Part shown: piece after piece, positions 16,020 through 25,208 of the stretch
How the letters are laid out: each line of letters begins with the position of its first letter
How positions within the stretch are numbered: the first letter of the stretch is position 1
Origin: Clostridium sp.
GTDB taxonomy: Bacteria; Bacteroidota; Bacteroidia; Bacteroidales; Bacteroidaceae
Length of the DNA: 64,000 bases
Assembly (NCBI GenBank): GCA_023663705.1
Contig: JAMPGY010000015.1
Span: 1 to 64,000, forward strand
Direction: 5' to 3'
Program-made: the position numbers and the translations under genes
Notes under the pieces: generated by a model
What the model saw: only the letters and a program-made list of their open reading frames with translations
What the model was told of the DNA's origin: nothing
The model's database searches: none

Positions 16020-17867
16020 TTAATTGTTTTTTATAGATTGTTTATAGACATACGCCTTTATGTTGCTGTACATCTGCTGGATGACGGTATTGAAATAGCT
16101 GGTGTCTATACGGTAACTTTCAAACAGATGAAAATAGTATGTGCCTTTGCCGGTGTTGCCCGACAGAAGGTTGTAATGCGACAGGTAGAGGACATAGAAA
16201 TGCAGGGACTTGTTGAAGTAGTTGGGGGATATGATTTCCTCCATCTCTGATATGTGCCTTTCTGCCAACGGCTTGTAAAACTGTTCGTATTTGTTTTTAT
16301 AGCATTCCATTTCTGTGGAGGCGATGTTTCCGGGATTCGTGACGATCTGCTGGTGAACCGTCAGCACCTCGTCGCAATAGACATTGAGGAAGTGGAGGGT
16401 CTCTCTGACGGCTCCGTTGCGGCGGCACTCATTGATGATGGATTCTATGATTGCCAATTTTTCTTCAAACAGTTTTATGATGTGGTCTGTGCCGTCGTAT
16501 TTTATGCATGCGAAGTCAACCAGGTGCATGTAGAGTGTCTTTCGCTTGTAAAGCTGTTCGGGCGGGGTCCCGGCGATTTCTCTCCTTATTTCCGGCTCCC
16601 AGCGGATGATGGCGGCTTTAAACTCATTTATCAGGCGGTTATATTCGTCCTGATTTATGCTTAGGTTGTATACCGTATCAGCCTCACGCAGCAGCTTGGT
16701 GCATTCTGACATGAACGTTGCGGCCATTCGGGCGGAATGTGTGAGATAGCTTTGGCTGTTCTTGAAAATTTCACGGCTGAATTCTTTCCAACTGGTGTTG
16801 ATGTTGAACAGCGGATTGAGCATCGACAGGTTGATGTACATCCGCGATTCTTCATCATCCTCAATGGTTGATGCGGCGCGTTCGTATATCATGTTAAGCG
16901 CCTCGGCTTGCCCTTCCCTGTCGTTGTGTGCACGGTAGTGCTGGAAGAGCATGTCGGTGTAGTCGTAAAGTGAGGCGATGTTTGTGTATGTACGGTTTTT
17001 TATATCCTTGACAATCTGTCCTGCCTTGTCAGTCATGCCATTTTGGTCATAGTAGTAAAGCAAGTCGAATGTCAGGGTAGGGATGTTGCGGACGTTGTGG
17101 TTGAAATAGGCATCCTCGGCAAATGATATGCAGTTTTGATACATCAGCCGGTCGTTTTTCTCGTTGGCGGCACACAGCATGTTGAGATTGGCAAATATCT
17201 TGTCTTTGAACGAAATGGACGGGTGGGCGATGTATTGGGACAGTATATCACACATGTCGTTAATCCTCAGCTCGGCATTTGCCACAAGGGCTTTAAGGTG
17301 CAGAAGATGCGGATTGTCGCCGGTCTTTGATTCTAACGTATTGCTTTCTTCTTTTACCAGCTTGATTGCTCCCATTCGGAACATTTCCTCCAGAGTCAGG
17401 ATATAGTATCGGTCTGTCTCATGCTGAAAAAGTTCGTGGCGCTTTAATAGATGATAGAATCTGTACCAGGCGTCTTGTTTGTCCTTTTCTTTACAGAACT
17501 GCAGTTTCTGAAATTCGTATGCCAGTTTACCCGGAGTGGTCAGTATCCACGGGCTTTTTCCGTCGGCACTTGCAACGCGTTTTATTATTCTTTTCTCAAA
17601 CGGCAGTACAAAGAGCGTGGAACCAAGTACTGTGATTGTAACGAACGCGAATATCAGTGCAGCCCAGTGCAGATGACAGCTCCATAGAAGGAGAAATATC
17701 ACAACTGTGATAAGACCGGCAACTGCGCACCACCATACGCGTGTCGTTTTCAGATACCCGGTTATGGTGTTGCCGTAGCGTAGCGACAGCAGAGAGCCTA
17801 TAATCCCCAAGACAAATGTTATCAAGGCAGGGATTTTTAAGTATTCTGCAATAATCTCCTTTAGCAT
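16020..17867 (-). CDS. membrane-anchored helical-repeat (TPR-like) protein
   Basis: 615 residues. Three or four hydrophobic segments occupy the first 110 residues (about 12-32, 42-62, 66-90); the rest is a long all-helical cytoplasmic region with loosely repeating helix pairs (DYYYILTLEEM..., LHLKALVANAEL, ALNMIYERAAST), resembling degenerate TPRs. No enzymatic motif was found. It starts 45 nt after the UpxY stop, so it is probably the first structural gene of the antitermination-controlled operon. Role unknown; a scaffold or regulator of polysaccharide assembly is conceivable. Confidence 0.6.
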   Translation of the reverse strand: MLKEIIAEYLKIPALITFVLGIIGSLLSLRYGNTITGYLKTTRVWWCAVAGLITVVIFLLLWSCHLHWAALIFAFVTITVLGSTLFVLPFEKRIIKRVASADGKSPWILTTPGKLAYEFQKLQFCKEKDKQDAWYRFYHLLKRHELFQHETDRYYILTLEEMFRMGAIKLVKEESNTLESKTGDNPHLLHLKALVANAELRINDMCDILSQYIAHPSISFKDKIFANLNMLCAANEKNDRLMYQNCISFAEDAYFNHNVRNIPTLTFDLLYYYDQNGMTDKAGQIVKDIKNRTYTNIASLYDYTDMLFQHYRAHNDREGQAEALNMIYERAASTIEDDEESRMYINLSMLNPLFNINTSWKEFSREIFKNSQSYLTHSARMAATFMSECTKLLREADTVYNLSINQDEYNRLINEFKAAIIRWEPEIRREIAGTPPEQLYKRKTLYMHLVDFACIKYDGTDHIIKLFEEKLAIIESIINECRRNGAVRETLHFLNVYCDEVLTVHQQIVTNPGNIASTEMECYKNKYEQFYKPLAERHISEMEEIISPNYFNKSLHFYVLYLSHYNLLSGNTGKGTYYFHLFESYRIDTSYFNTVIQQMYSNIKAYVYKQSIKNN

Positions 17868-17912
17868 GCGGCTAAATTACAAATAAAATTGTGAAAGAGA
17901 ATTGCCTTACGG

Positions 17913-18566
17913 TCATTTCAATCTTTCTTTTATTTCTTCCGGCAGTGCGGCCTCTTCGATGTTCTCGAATTGTTCGCGCTGTATGTTGCCCACGGCCAGT
18001 GTCATGTTGCCCATCTGCATTACGAGTTTGCGGTCGCGGTCCATGCGGATGATGTAGCCTTCGCACCCTTTGAGCAAGCCGGAGGTGAAGCGCACGGGGA
18101 CGTGGCCTTGGGCGTAGTAATCCAACGGGTGACGAAGGATGCGCAGGCGGGTGGGGTCGTGTTCGGCTATGCGCATGAAGGGCTGCATGACAGCGTCGGG
18201 AATGACGGCGGTCTGACCGGTGGTGCAGTCGCGGGTGAGATGCAGGTCGGGGAAGAATTGTCTCAGATGGGTCTGGATGGCTCGCGGGGGACCCTGTATG
18301 AACACGAGGCCGCTGATGGTGGGCTTGCGGATTTCTCCGCACTCCTTGCGGGAACGGGCGTATTTATAGGTGGTCTCGTGGATGAAGCACCGGAAGTGGA
18401 GGTCGGTGCCGCGGAGCAGGGCAGGCACCTTGGTCCAATGCGTGAAAAGATAACACCAAGAGTCTGGCTCGGGGTACATTCCTCCCTTTGAACGGGTCGG
18501 GACGACCTGCCCAATCTGATGTGTGCCCCCGGCTATAGGAAGAGAATCGGAACTATCCAGTGTCAT
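17913..18566 (-). CDS. UpxY-type NusG-like transcription antiterminator
   Basis: 217 residues. After a 35-residue leader the NusG N-terminal domain appears (SWCYLFTHWTK, KECGEIRKPTISGLVFIQG), followed by a KOW-like domain (VRFTSGLLKGCEGYIIRMD). UpxY proteins are encoded first in Bacteroides capsule operons, bind the paused polymerase in the leader and prevent premature termination of their own locus. Position, orientation and the 180-nt leader fit. The usual second gene, an UpxZ inhibitor that silences other loci, is absent. Confidence 0.82.
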   Translation of the reverse strand: MTLDSSDSLPIAGGTHQIGQVVPTRSKGGMYPEPDSWCYLFTHWTKVPALLRGTDLHFRCFIHETTYKYARSRKECGEIRKPTISGLVFIQGPPRAIQTHLRQFFPDLHLTRDCTTGQTAVIPDAVMQPFMRIAEHDPTRLRILRHPLDYYAQGHVPVRFTSGLLKGCEGYIIRMDRDRKLVMQMGNMTLAVGNIQREQFENIEEAALPEEIKERLK

Positions 18567-18939
18567 CGTTTCCCCGCCTATTTTATGTGCTGGCGCTTGG
18601 CGGCCTCTGCCGTCGGTAATGCGCTTTTACGTAATAAAATAAGTTTCATAATTTATCGCGTTAAGCGTTTTTGCACAGCGAGGATCCTCTCGTTTTGCGA
18701 AGAGGGCCTCCCGCGATGTTGTCCGGTGCATATCATGCACGTTGCAAAGTTAATAGAAAATCTTGTTTCCGATGTGTTTTCAGAACGATTTTTTAAACAT
18801 CCGCATGTCGGTGGGGGTGATAGGCCTTGTGGTGAATGTGAAAAGGAATGGCGTGCGGTCAGCTTCTTGGCCATCTTTTCTTGTTTCTCGTTTTTTATGC
18901 TTATCTTTGCCTGCATGAATCATTGGAAACTAATTTGAG
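18567..18939. promoter_or_regulatory. divergent promoter region between the glycan locus and tsaB operon
   Basis: 373 nt without a gene. It holds outward-facing -7 boxes: minus-strand TAACTTTGC at 18744-18752 (giving upxY a leader of about 175 nt) and plus-strand TATCTTTGC at 18902-18910 (30 nt before tsaB). The upxY leader contains a small palindrome (GAGGATCCTC) and GC-rich complementary blocks around 18678-18718 that could be the pause or terminator acted on by UpxY. No pair of inverted repeats bracketing the promoter was found, so it does not look invertible. Confidence 0.6.
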
Positions 18940-19632
18940 ATGTCTTGTATCCTGCATATCGAAACGAGTACGAAGGTGTGTTCGGTGGCTGTCAGCGAAG
19001 ACGGGCAGACCGTGTTTGACAAGGTGGATTATGAGGGGCCTTCCCATGCTGTCTCGTTGGGCGTGTTTGTGGACGAGGCGCTGTCTTTTATCGACAATCA
19101 TGCTATCCCGCTTGATGCTGTGGCCGTGAGTTGCGGACCGGGTTCCTACACGGGGCTTCGCATCGGAGTGTCTATGGCCAAGGGGGTCTGTTACGGGCGG
19201 GGCGTACAACTTATATCGGTGCCCACGCTGAAATTGATGTGCGTGCCCTTGTTGCTCTATAGGGAGGATTTGCCCGATGACGCCCTGCTTGTGCCGATGA
19301 TTGACGCCCGCCGCATGGAAGTGTATGCGGCCGTATTCGATCGTGCGCTTAATGAGGTGCGTCCCACGTCGGCGGTTGTTGTGGACGGGACGAGCTATGC
19401 GGAATATCTGGAGCATCGTCCTGTTTATTTCTTTGGCGACGGAGCGGCCAAGTGCAAGGATTGTATCCGTCATCCGAACGCCTGTTTTGTGGACGGCATC
19501 GTGCCTTTGGCCAAGAATATGTTTCCGTTGGCCGAGCAGGTCGTGGCCCGTGAGGATTATGCGGACGTGGCTTATTTCGAACCTTTTTATCTGAAGGAGT
19601 TCGTGGCATCGACTCCGAAGAAATTATTATAA
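18940..19632 (+). CDS. tsaB: tRNA threonylcarbamoyladenosine biosynthesis protein TsaB
   Basis: 230 residues of the ASKHA-fold TsaB family: N-terminal ILHIETSTKVCSVAVS, conserved VSCGPGSYTGLRIGVSMAKG (about 65-84) and VPTLKLM. TsaB forms a complex with TsaD and TsaE that installs t6A37 in ANN-decoding tRNAs. The length is normal and no metal-binding HxxxH is present, distinguishing it from TsaD. First gene of the tsaB-DUF4290-murA-rimM-dxr-rseP operon; one nt separates it from the next gene. Confidence 0.95.
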   Translation: MSCILHIETSTKVCSVAVSEDGQTVFDKVDYEGPSHAVSLGVFVDEALSFIDNHAIPLDAVAVSCGPGSYTGLRIGVSMAKGVCYGRGVQLISVPTLKLMCVPLLLYREDLPDDALLVPMIDARRMEVYAAVFDRALNEVRPTSAVVVDGTSYAEYLEHRPVYFFGDGAAKCKDCIRHPNACFVDGIVPLAKNMFPLAEQVVAREDYADVAYFEPFYLKEFVASTPKKLL

Positions 19633-19633
19633 T

Positions 19634-20245
19634 ATGCAGTATAACACCCAACGCAAAAAGTTGCCTATGCCCGAGTATGGACGCGGCATACAGAATATGG
19701 TGGAGTATGCGCTCACCATAGAGAACAGAGAAGAACGTCAGCGGTGTGCCAACACGATCGTGGCCATCATGGGAAATATGTTTCCGCATCTGCGCGATGT
19801 GCCTGATTTCAAACATAAACTGTGGGATCATCTGGCCGTCATGTCGGACTATAAGCTGGACATTGATTATCCGTATGAGGTGGCCAGACAGCAGGAGGCG
19901 AACATGCGTCCGCGTCCGATGGATTATCCGATGCGTCGTATCCGTTACCGTCACTACGGCTATTTGTTGGAGATGTTCCTGAAAAAGATGAAGGATATGC
20001 CCGAGGGCGAGGAGCGTGAGGCTTTGACTCGCATGGTGGCTAATCAGATGAAGCGTAGTCTTTACAACTGGAATAAGGATGCGATGGAAGACGGAAAGGT
20101 GGCAGCTGACATAGCCGAGTATACCGGCGGTAGCGTGCGTCTGGATGTGGATCATTGTCCGTTGGCGCCGATGTCCGTCCGGACGATGGCGCAGCAAGGC
20201 GGTGCCCAGGGGCGTGGAGGGAGACGTGGTAAGAAAAGATCCTGA
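19634..20245 (+). CDS. DUF4290 family protein
   Basis: 203 residues. MQYNTQRKKLPMPEYGRGIQ and the ENREERQRCANTIVAIMGNM block are the hallmark of DUF4290, a Bacteroidota family of unknown function normally encoded just before murA, as here. Largely helical and charged, no signal peptide or membrane segment. The last 20 residues form a Gly/Arg/Lys-rich tail (GGRRGKKRS end) that could bind RNA or be disordered. Confidence 0.9.
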   Translation: MQYNTQRKKLPMPEYGRGIQNMVEYALTIENREERQRCANTIVAIMGNMFPHLRDVPDFKHKLWDHLAVMSDYKLDIDYPYEVARQQEANMRPRPMDYPMRRIRYRHYGYLLEMFLKKMKDMPEGEEREALTRMVANQMKRSLYNWNKDAMEDGKVAADIAEYTGGSVRLDVDHCPLAPMSVRTMAQQGGAQGRGGRRGKKRS

Positions 20246-20266
20246 TTTTCCTGACATACAGATTAT

Positions 20267-21577
20267 ATGAGTTCTTTTATCATTGAGGGGGGGCATCGGC
20301 TGAGCGGAGATATACGCCCGCAAGGCGCCAAGAACGAGGCGTTGCAGGTGCTGTGTGCCACATTGCTCACGTCCGATCCCGTGCGCATCAAGAATGTGCC
20401 GGACATAGCCGATGTGAATAATCAGATACAGTTGTTGAAAGATGTCGGAGTAAAGGTGTCCTGCAACGGGAGGGGGGACTTCACATTTCAGGCTGATCAT
20501 GTGAATATGGACTTTCTTGAGAGTCCGGAATATCTTCGGCGCTGTTCCAGTTTGCGGGGAAGCGTGATGTTTATCGGTCCGTTGGTGGCCCGTTTCGGAC
20601 GGGCCTTGATTGCCAAGCCGGGCGGTGACAAGATCGGGCGTCGCAGGCTGGACACCCATTTTCTGGGCATACAGAAATTGGGCGGTGAATTTTGCTGTGA
20701 CGAAGCCGGTGGTACCTATCATATACGGGCGGAACGCCTGCGGGGCGACTATATGTTGCTTGACGAGGCCTCGGTGACCGGAACGGCCAATATTATCATG
20801 GCGGCCGTGCTGGCCGAGGGGACCACCACGATATACAATGCGGCCTGCGAGCCTTACGTCCAGCAGTTGTGTCATTTGCTCAACAGGATGGGGGCGCGTA
20901 TCAGTGGCATCGCGTCCAATCTGCTCACCATCGTGGGAGTGGAACGCCTGCACGGGGCGGATCATACGATATTGCCCGACATGATCGAGGTGGGCAGTTT
21001 CATCGGTATGGCGGCCATGGTGGGCGACGGTATCCGTGTGAAAGGTGTCAGATACGACCAGTTGGGGATTATTCCCGACACGTTCCGTAGGTTGGGTGTG
21101 CGTGTGATTCGTGAGGAGGATGATATTTTCATTCCCCGGCAGGATCATTATGAGATCGAGTCTTTTATCGACGGATCGTTCATGACGTTGAGTGATGCTC
21201 CCTGGCCGGGACTGACGCCGGATTTGTTGAGTGTGTTGCTCGTGGTGGCCACGCAGGCCAAGGGTTCCGTGCTCATTCATCAGAAGATGTTCGAGAGCCG
21301 GTTGTTTTTCGTGGACAAACTGATTGATATGGGAGCGCAGATCATCCTGTGTGATCCGCATCGGGCCGTAGTGGTGGGGCACGACCATCAGATGAAACTG
21401 AGAGGAGGCAGTATGACCTCGCCTGACATACGCGCGGGCATTGCCCTGCTGATTGCGGCCATGAGTGCGGAGGGAACCAGCCGGATCGCAAATATCCAAC
21501 AGATAGACCGAGGGTATGAGAACATAGAGATGCGTCTGAATGCCTTGGGAGCCAATATCAAACGAAGCGACGAATGA
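20267..21577 (+). CDS. murA: UDP-N-acetylglucosamine 1-carboxyvinyltransferase MurA, Asp-type
   Basis: 436 residues, full-length MurA. It transfers enolpyruvate from PEP to UDP-GlcNAc, the first committed step of peptidoglycan synthesis. Seen: Lys22-Asn23 of GAKNEAL, Arg97 in SSLRGS, and the active-site loop PGGDKIGRRRLDTH (118-131). At the position of E. coli Cys115 this enzyme has Asp121. An Asp here is known from Mycobacterium and Chlamydia and makes the enzyme insensitive to fosfomycin, which alkylates the Cys. Its stop overlaps the rimM start by 4 nt. Confidence 0.95.
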   Translation: MSSFIIEGGHRLSGDIRPQGAKNEALQVLCATLLTSDPVRIKNVPDIADVNNQIQLLKDVGVKVSCNGRGDFTFQADHVNMDFLESPEYLRRCSSLRGSVMFIGPLVARFGRALIAKPGGDKIGRRRLDTHFLGIQKLGGEFCCDEAGGTYHIRAERLRGDYMLLDEASVTGTANIIMAAVLAEGTTTIYNAACEPYVQQLCHLLNRMGARISGIASNLLTIVGVERLHGADHTILPDMIEVGSFIGMAAMVGDGIRVKGVRYDQLGIIPDTFRRLGVRVIREEDDIFIPRQDHYEIESFIDGSFMTLSDAPWPGLTPDLLSVLLVVATQAKGSVLIHQKMFESRLFFVDKLIDMGAQIILCDPHRAVVVGHDHQMKLRGGSMTSPDIRAGIALLIAAMSAEGTSRIANIQQIDRGYENIEMRLNALGANIKRSDE

Positions 21578-22113
21578 TTAAGGATTGTGACGTATATAAG
21601 ATAGGTGTGCTGACGAAAACGCACGGAGTGTCCGGTGAGTTGAACTTCATGTTCACGGACGATGTGTTCGACCGTGTGGATGCCGATTATGTCGTGTGCC
21701 GCATGGACGGTATTCTCGTACCGTTCTTTATGGAGGAATATCGTTTCCGCAGTCAGTCGGTTGCGTTACTGAAACTGGAAGGAATTGACACGGAGGAACA
21801 GGCTCGCCGTATGGTGGGTGTGGAGGTGTTCTTCCCCTTGGCGCTGGCGGACGAGCCGGAGGCGGATGAGTATACGTGGAGTTACTTTACAGGCTTCTCT
21901 GTGGCTGATGAGGAGCACGGGCTGTTGGGCGAAATCCGCGCTGTGGACGACGGCACGGCCAATGTGCTGTTCGAAATCGAATCGGCCGACGGACGGGAGA
22001 TTCTGTTGCCCGCTCACGAGGAGTTCATAACAGGGGTGGATCATGCGGAGCGGAAACTCACTGTGCGTGTGCCGGAAGGTCTGCTTTCGCTGGATGAAAT
22101 GACAGAAGAATGA
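21574..22113 (+). CDS. rimM: ribosome maturation factor RimM
   Basis: 179 residues with the two RimM barrels: N-terminal KIGVLTKTHGVSGELNFMFT (about 9-28) and the C-terminal PRC-barrel half from WSYFTGFSV, including LLPAHEEFI. RimM binds the 30S head through S19 and assists 16S rRNA maturation. The start overlaps the murA stop (ATGA-type coupling). Confidence 0.93.
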   Translation: MIKDCDVYKIGVLTKTHGVSGELNFMFTDDVFDRVDADYVVCRMDGILVPFFMEEYRFRSQSVALLKLEGIDTEEQARRMVGVEVFFPLALADEPEADEYTWSYFTGFSVADEEHGLLGEIRAVDDGTANVLFEIESADGREILLPAHEEFITGVDHAERKLTVRVPEGLLSLDEMTEE

Positions 22114-22126
22114 GATATACTATAAT

Positions 22127-23293
22127 ATGGAGAACAAGAAGAAACAGATAGCCATACTGGGTTCGACCGGTTCGATCGGCACGCAAGCCTTGCAGGTTAT
22201 TGCGGAGCATCCCGAGGCCTACGAGGCCCGTGTGCTGACCGCCGGTAGCCGGGCTGAACTGCTTGCCGAGCAGGCGAGACGTTTCATGCCCTCGTGTGTG
22301 GTGATTGCCAACGAAGATAAATACGACTATCTGCGCGATGCCTTGTCCGACCTGCCTATTAAGGTATATGCCGGTGCCGAGGCTTTGTGTCAGGTGGTAT
22401 GTGAGGAGAGTGTGGACATGGTGCTCACAGCCATGGTGGGCTTTGCCGGCCTGGCTCCTACGGTGAGTGCCATTCGTGCAGGCAAGGCTATTGCGCTGGC
22501 CAACAAGGAGACCCTTGTGGTGGCCGGTGAGTTGATCAACCGTCTTGCCGCCGAGTATCGGGTGCCGGTGTTGCCTGTCGATTCCGAACATTCGGCCATC
22601 TTCCAGAGTATTGTGGGAGAACCGAGTCCCATTGAGGAAATTATACTGACGGCTTCGGGCGGTCCGTTTCGCACGTTCACCCGCGGTCAACTGGCCATGG
22701 TGACCAAGGAGCAGGCGCTCAGGCATCCCAACTGGAGCATGGGGGCCAAGATTACCATCGACTCCGCTTCGATGATGAACAAGGGGTTTGAGGTGATCGA
22801 GGCCAAGTGGCTCTTCGGTGTCTCGCCGGAACAAATCCGTGTGGTGGTGCATCCGCAGTCGGTGGTGCATAGTGCCGTGCAGTTTGAAGACGGGGCCGTG
22901 AAGGCTCAACTGGGGGTCCCCGACATGCGCGTCCCCATCCAGTATGCCTTCTCCTATCCTTATCGGTTGAAGAGTGGTTTCGATCGTCTCGACCTGACGC
23001 GTCTGGGCACGTTGACTTTTGAGGAACCTGACACGGAACGTTTCCGCAACCTTGCGTTGGCCTACGAGTCGCTTCATCGGGGAGGTAATATGCCCTGTAT
23101 TCTTAATGCGGCCAACGAGGTGGTCAACAGGGCATTTCTGGAAGACCGTATAGGTTTCCTCCAGATGAGTGATGTGATAGAACGGACAATGGCACGTGCT
23201 TCGTTCCTGGCTGTTCCTGCACTTGAAGATTATCTCCGCACGGACGCGGAAGCACGCCGTATTGCAGCCGAACTGGTGGGGGCACAGAACTGA
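22127..23293 (+). CDS. dxr: 1-deoxy-D-xylulose 5-phosphate reductoisomerase
   Basis: 388 residues. NADPH loop GSTGSIG (12-18), LANKETLVVAGELI, the metal-binding VDSEHSAIFQ (about 151-160, Asp and Glu ligands), TASGGPFR and HPNWSMGAKITIDSASMMNKG are all intact. It converts DXP to MEP, committing carbon to the non-mevalonate isoprenoid pathway. Unlike MurA here, this enzyme should be a target of fosmidomycin. Thirteen nt after rimM, 50 nt before rseP. Confidence 0.96.
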   Translation: MENKKKQIAILGSTGSIGTQALQVIAEHPEAYEARVLTAGSRAELLAEQARRFMPSCVVIANEDKYDYLRDALSDLPIKVYAGAEALCQVVCEESVDMVLTAMVGFAGLAPTVSAIRAGKAIALANKETLVVAGELINRLAAEYRVPVLPVDSEHSAIFQSIVGEPSPIEEIILTASGGPFRTFTRGQLAMVTKEQALRHPNWSMGAKITIDSASMMNKGFEVIEAKWLFGVSPEQIRVVVHPQSVVHSAVQFEDGAVKAQLGVPDMRVPIQYAFSYPYRLKSGFDRLDLTRLGTLTFEEPDTERFRNLALAYESLHRGGNMPCILNAANEVVNRAFLEDRIGFLQMSDVIERTMARASFLAVPALEDYLRTDAEARRIAAELVGAQN

Positions 23294-23343
23294 TGGACGG
23301 GTGCTATACCTTGATTATATATTAAGTAACTAATATTGATTCG

Positions 23344-24744
23344 ATGGATATATTCTTAATTAAAGCTTTTCAACTGATACTCTCTCTCTCCATTTTGGTG
23401 GTGCTGCACGAGGGCGGTCATTTCCTCTTTTCCAAACTCTTCAAAGTGAGGGTGGAGAAGTTCTACTTGTTCTTTGATCCTTGGTTCCACCTGTTCAGTA
23501 CCAAAGACAAATGGTTCACCCGTCTGTTTCCCCGTTTCCGCGACAAGGAGACGGAATACGGTATCGGATGGCTACCTTTCGGCGGTTACGTGAAGATTGC
23601 AGGGATGATAGACGAGAGCATGGACACCGAGCAACTCAGGAAGCCGGCCCAGAAGTGGGAGTTCCGTTCCAAACCGGCTTGGCAGCGTCTGTTCATTATG
23701 ATAGGCGGTGTGCTGGTCAATTTCCTTCTGGCATTGGTTATTTATTCGGCTGTACTCTTCACATGGGGAGAACAGTACATACCGATGAAACGTATGTATA
23801 TGGGTTTCAATTTCAACCAGGAAGCTCAGGCTATAGGGTTTCGCGACGGTGACGTGCTGATTTCGGCAGATGGAGTGCCTTTCCAGCAGTTTGACGGAAA
23901 TGTGTATCGCACGCTGTCCGAGGCAAACACTGTGACAGTGAAGCGTAACAGACGTTATGTGAATATCAACATGCCGGAAGAGATGGATATGTTGCAGATG
24001 ATTCGTCAGTATCCTGCTTTTCTGGTTCCCCGTGTACCCTCAGTTGTGGATTCTGTGCTGGTGGGCACACCTGCTTATGAGGCCGGTCTGCGATCGGGAT
24101 GCAAGATCAATGCTATTGATGGCCAACCGATATATTATTGGAGTGATTTCGACAATCTGATGTCGCGCAAGGCAGATATGTTGTCTGCCGGTTGCAGTCA
24201 CGCGGACAGCGTGCGTCTGCGCACCATGACAGTTGCCTATACGGCTCAGTCTCATCTTCAGCCCGATACGGTGGAAGTGCAGCTTACGGAGGATTACCGG
24301 TTGGGGATTGTAAAGCGTTCGTTGCTTCATTACTACAAACCTATTCAGGTGGAGTACGGTTTGCTGGAGAGCATCCCCGCCGGCGTGAGCCATGGAGTGG
24401 CGGTGTTGAGCGGTTATGTGAGTGATTTGAAATACCTCTTCACCTCTGACGGAGTGAAGAGTGTGGGTAGTTTCGGTACTATAGGAAGCATCTTTCCGGC
24501 TACATGGAATTGGCAGGCTTTCTGGGAGATAACGGCATTCCTCAGCATTATGCTTGCTTTCATGAACATTTTGCCCATACCGGCTTTGGATGGTGGGCAT
24601 GTGCTGTTCTTGTTGGCAGAGATTATCATGCGCCGTCCGCCCAGTGACAAGTTTTTGGAGCGTGCCCAGATGGTGGGTATGGTGTTGCTGATTTCGCTGA
24701 TGCTCCTGGCTTGTTATAACGATATCGTACGTTTTTTGTTTTAA
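23344..24744 (+). CDS. rseP: RseP-type site-2 intramembrane zinc protease
   Basis: 466 residues. First membrane helix carries the zinc motif HEGGH (22-26); the third zinc ligand is in NILPIPALDGGH (about 407-418) inside a C-terminal membrane helix. Between them are PDZ-like periplasmic segments (GFRDGDVLISADG, GLRSGCKINAIDGQPI). Site-2 proteases cut anti-sigma factors already shortened by a site-1 protease. The window also encodes two sigma/anti-sigma pairs and a PrsW candidate site-1 protease, making this a plausible partner. Last gene of the operon, followed by a hairpin. Confidence 0.95.
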   Translation: MDIFLIKAFQLILSLSILVVLHEGGHFLFSKLFKVRVEKFYLFFDPWFHLFSTKDKWFTRLFPRFRDKETEYGIGWLPFGGYVKIAGMIDESMDTEQLRKPAQKWEFRSKPAWQRLFIMIGGVLVNFLLALVIYSAVLFTWGEQYIPMKRMYMGFNFNQEAQAIGFRDGDVLISADGVPFQQFDGNVYRTLSEANTVTVKRNRRYVNINMPEEMDMLQMIRQYPAFLVPRVPSVVDSVLVGTPAYEAGLRSGCKINAIDGQPIYYWSDFDNLMSRKADMLSAGCSHADSVRLRTMTVAYTAQSHLQPDTVEVQLTEDYRLGIVKRSLLHYYKPIQVEYGLLESIPAGVSHGVAVLSGYVSDLKYLFTSDGVKSVGSFGTIGSIFPATWNWQAFWEITAFLSIMLAFMNILPIPALDGGHVLFLLAEIIMRRPPSDKFLERAQMVGMVLLISLMLLACYNDIVRFLF

Positions 24745-24762
24745 AGTGTACTTTTTACATCC

Positions 24763-24808
24763 GATTGCGGGTTATTACTTGATTTATATCAAGAAATAGT
24801 CCGCAATC
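24763..24808. terminator. hairpin after rseP
   Basis: GATTGCGG (24763-24770) pairs with CCGCAATC (24801-24808), and inner CTTGAT/ATCAAG continues the stem; then a T-rich stretch (CATTTTTATTTG) follows. It fits a plus-strand terminator 18 nt after the rseP stop. Confidence 0.7.
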
Positions 24809-25095
24809 GACATTTTTATTTGTTTCAGACTTGCATCTGTTTCCCGAATATTTTTATTTTGTGGCATGATAATAGATGAGCCAATGTCCGGGAGGATATA
24901 GCTTGGAACTCTCGCGACAAAACGATATACAGGTAGTTTGTTTTAGGTAAAAGTTTGTAGTAATGGATGCTTACGCAGCAGTGGATCTGCGTGTTTCATG
25001 GGGTAGTGACAGGCGGAAGATAGCCTTGTTGCTTTTTGTTGATAAGAAGGGGAGATACTTTGAAACGCAGCGGTAAGCACGGAAAACATCGCAAG
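24809..25095. other. gene-free strip between rseP and purL
   Basis: About 290 nt with no convincing coding frame. A plus-strand TATTTTG box near 24853 and GC-rich stems downstream leave room for a small RNA, but nothing recognisable as a known RNA family or riboswitch was seen. Confidence 0.4.
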
Positions 25096-25130
25096 AACAG
25101 CCCCGTCCGGACGTTCCGGGCGGGGCTGTT
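25096..25130. terminator. GC-rich hairpin downstream of purL
   Basis: AACAGCCCCG (25096-25105) pairs perfectly with CGGGGCTGTT (25121-25130); the inner bases extend the stem partly. It is the distal of two tandem hairpins following purL on the minus strand. Confidence 0.55.
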
Positions 25131-25146
25131 GGTTGGTAAAAACAAT

Positions 25147-25181
25147 CACGGAGGTTTCCGGTTGTTCGGGAAACCTCCGTG
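25147..25181 (-). terminator. purL terminator
   Basis: CACGGAGGTTTCC (25147-25159) and GGAAACCTCCGTG (25169-25181) form a perfect 13-bp stem 27 nt after the purL stop; on the minus strand it is followed by ATTGTTTTTA. A good intrinsic terminator. Confidence 0.8.
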
Positions 25182-25208
25182 AGGATTATGCAAGGATTTA
25201 TGCAATAC

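Noticed and set aside
18567-18939. Invertible promoter of the capsule type upstream of upxY
   Set aside because: No inverted repeat pair flanking the -7 box was found, and no adjacent invertase gene is present.
19349-21499. Long open frame on the minus strand across DUF4290 and murA
   Set aside because: It lies antisense to two clearly recognised genes and has His/Gln-rich composition typical of a shadow frame.
24943-25149. 68-residue minus-strand frame between rseP and purL
   Set aside because: It runs through the purL terminator hairpins, has no recognisable start context and no family match.
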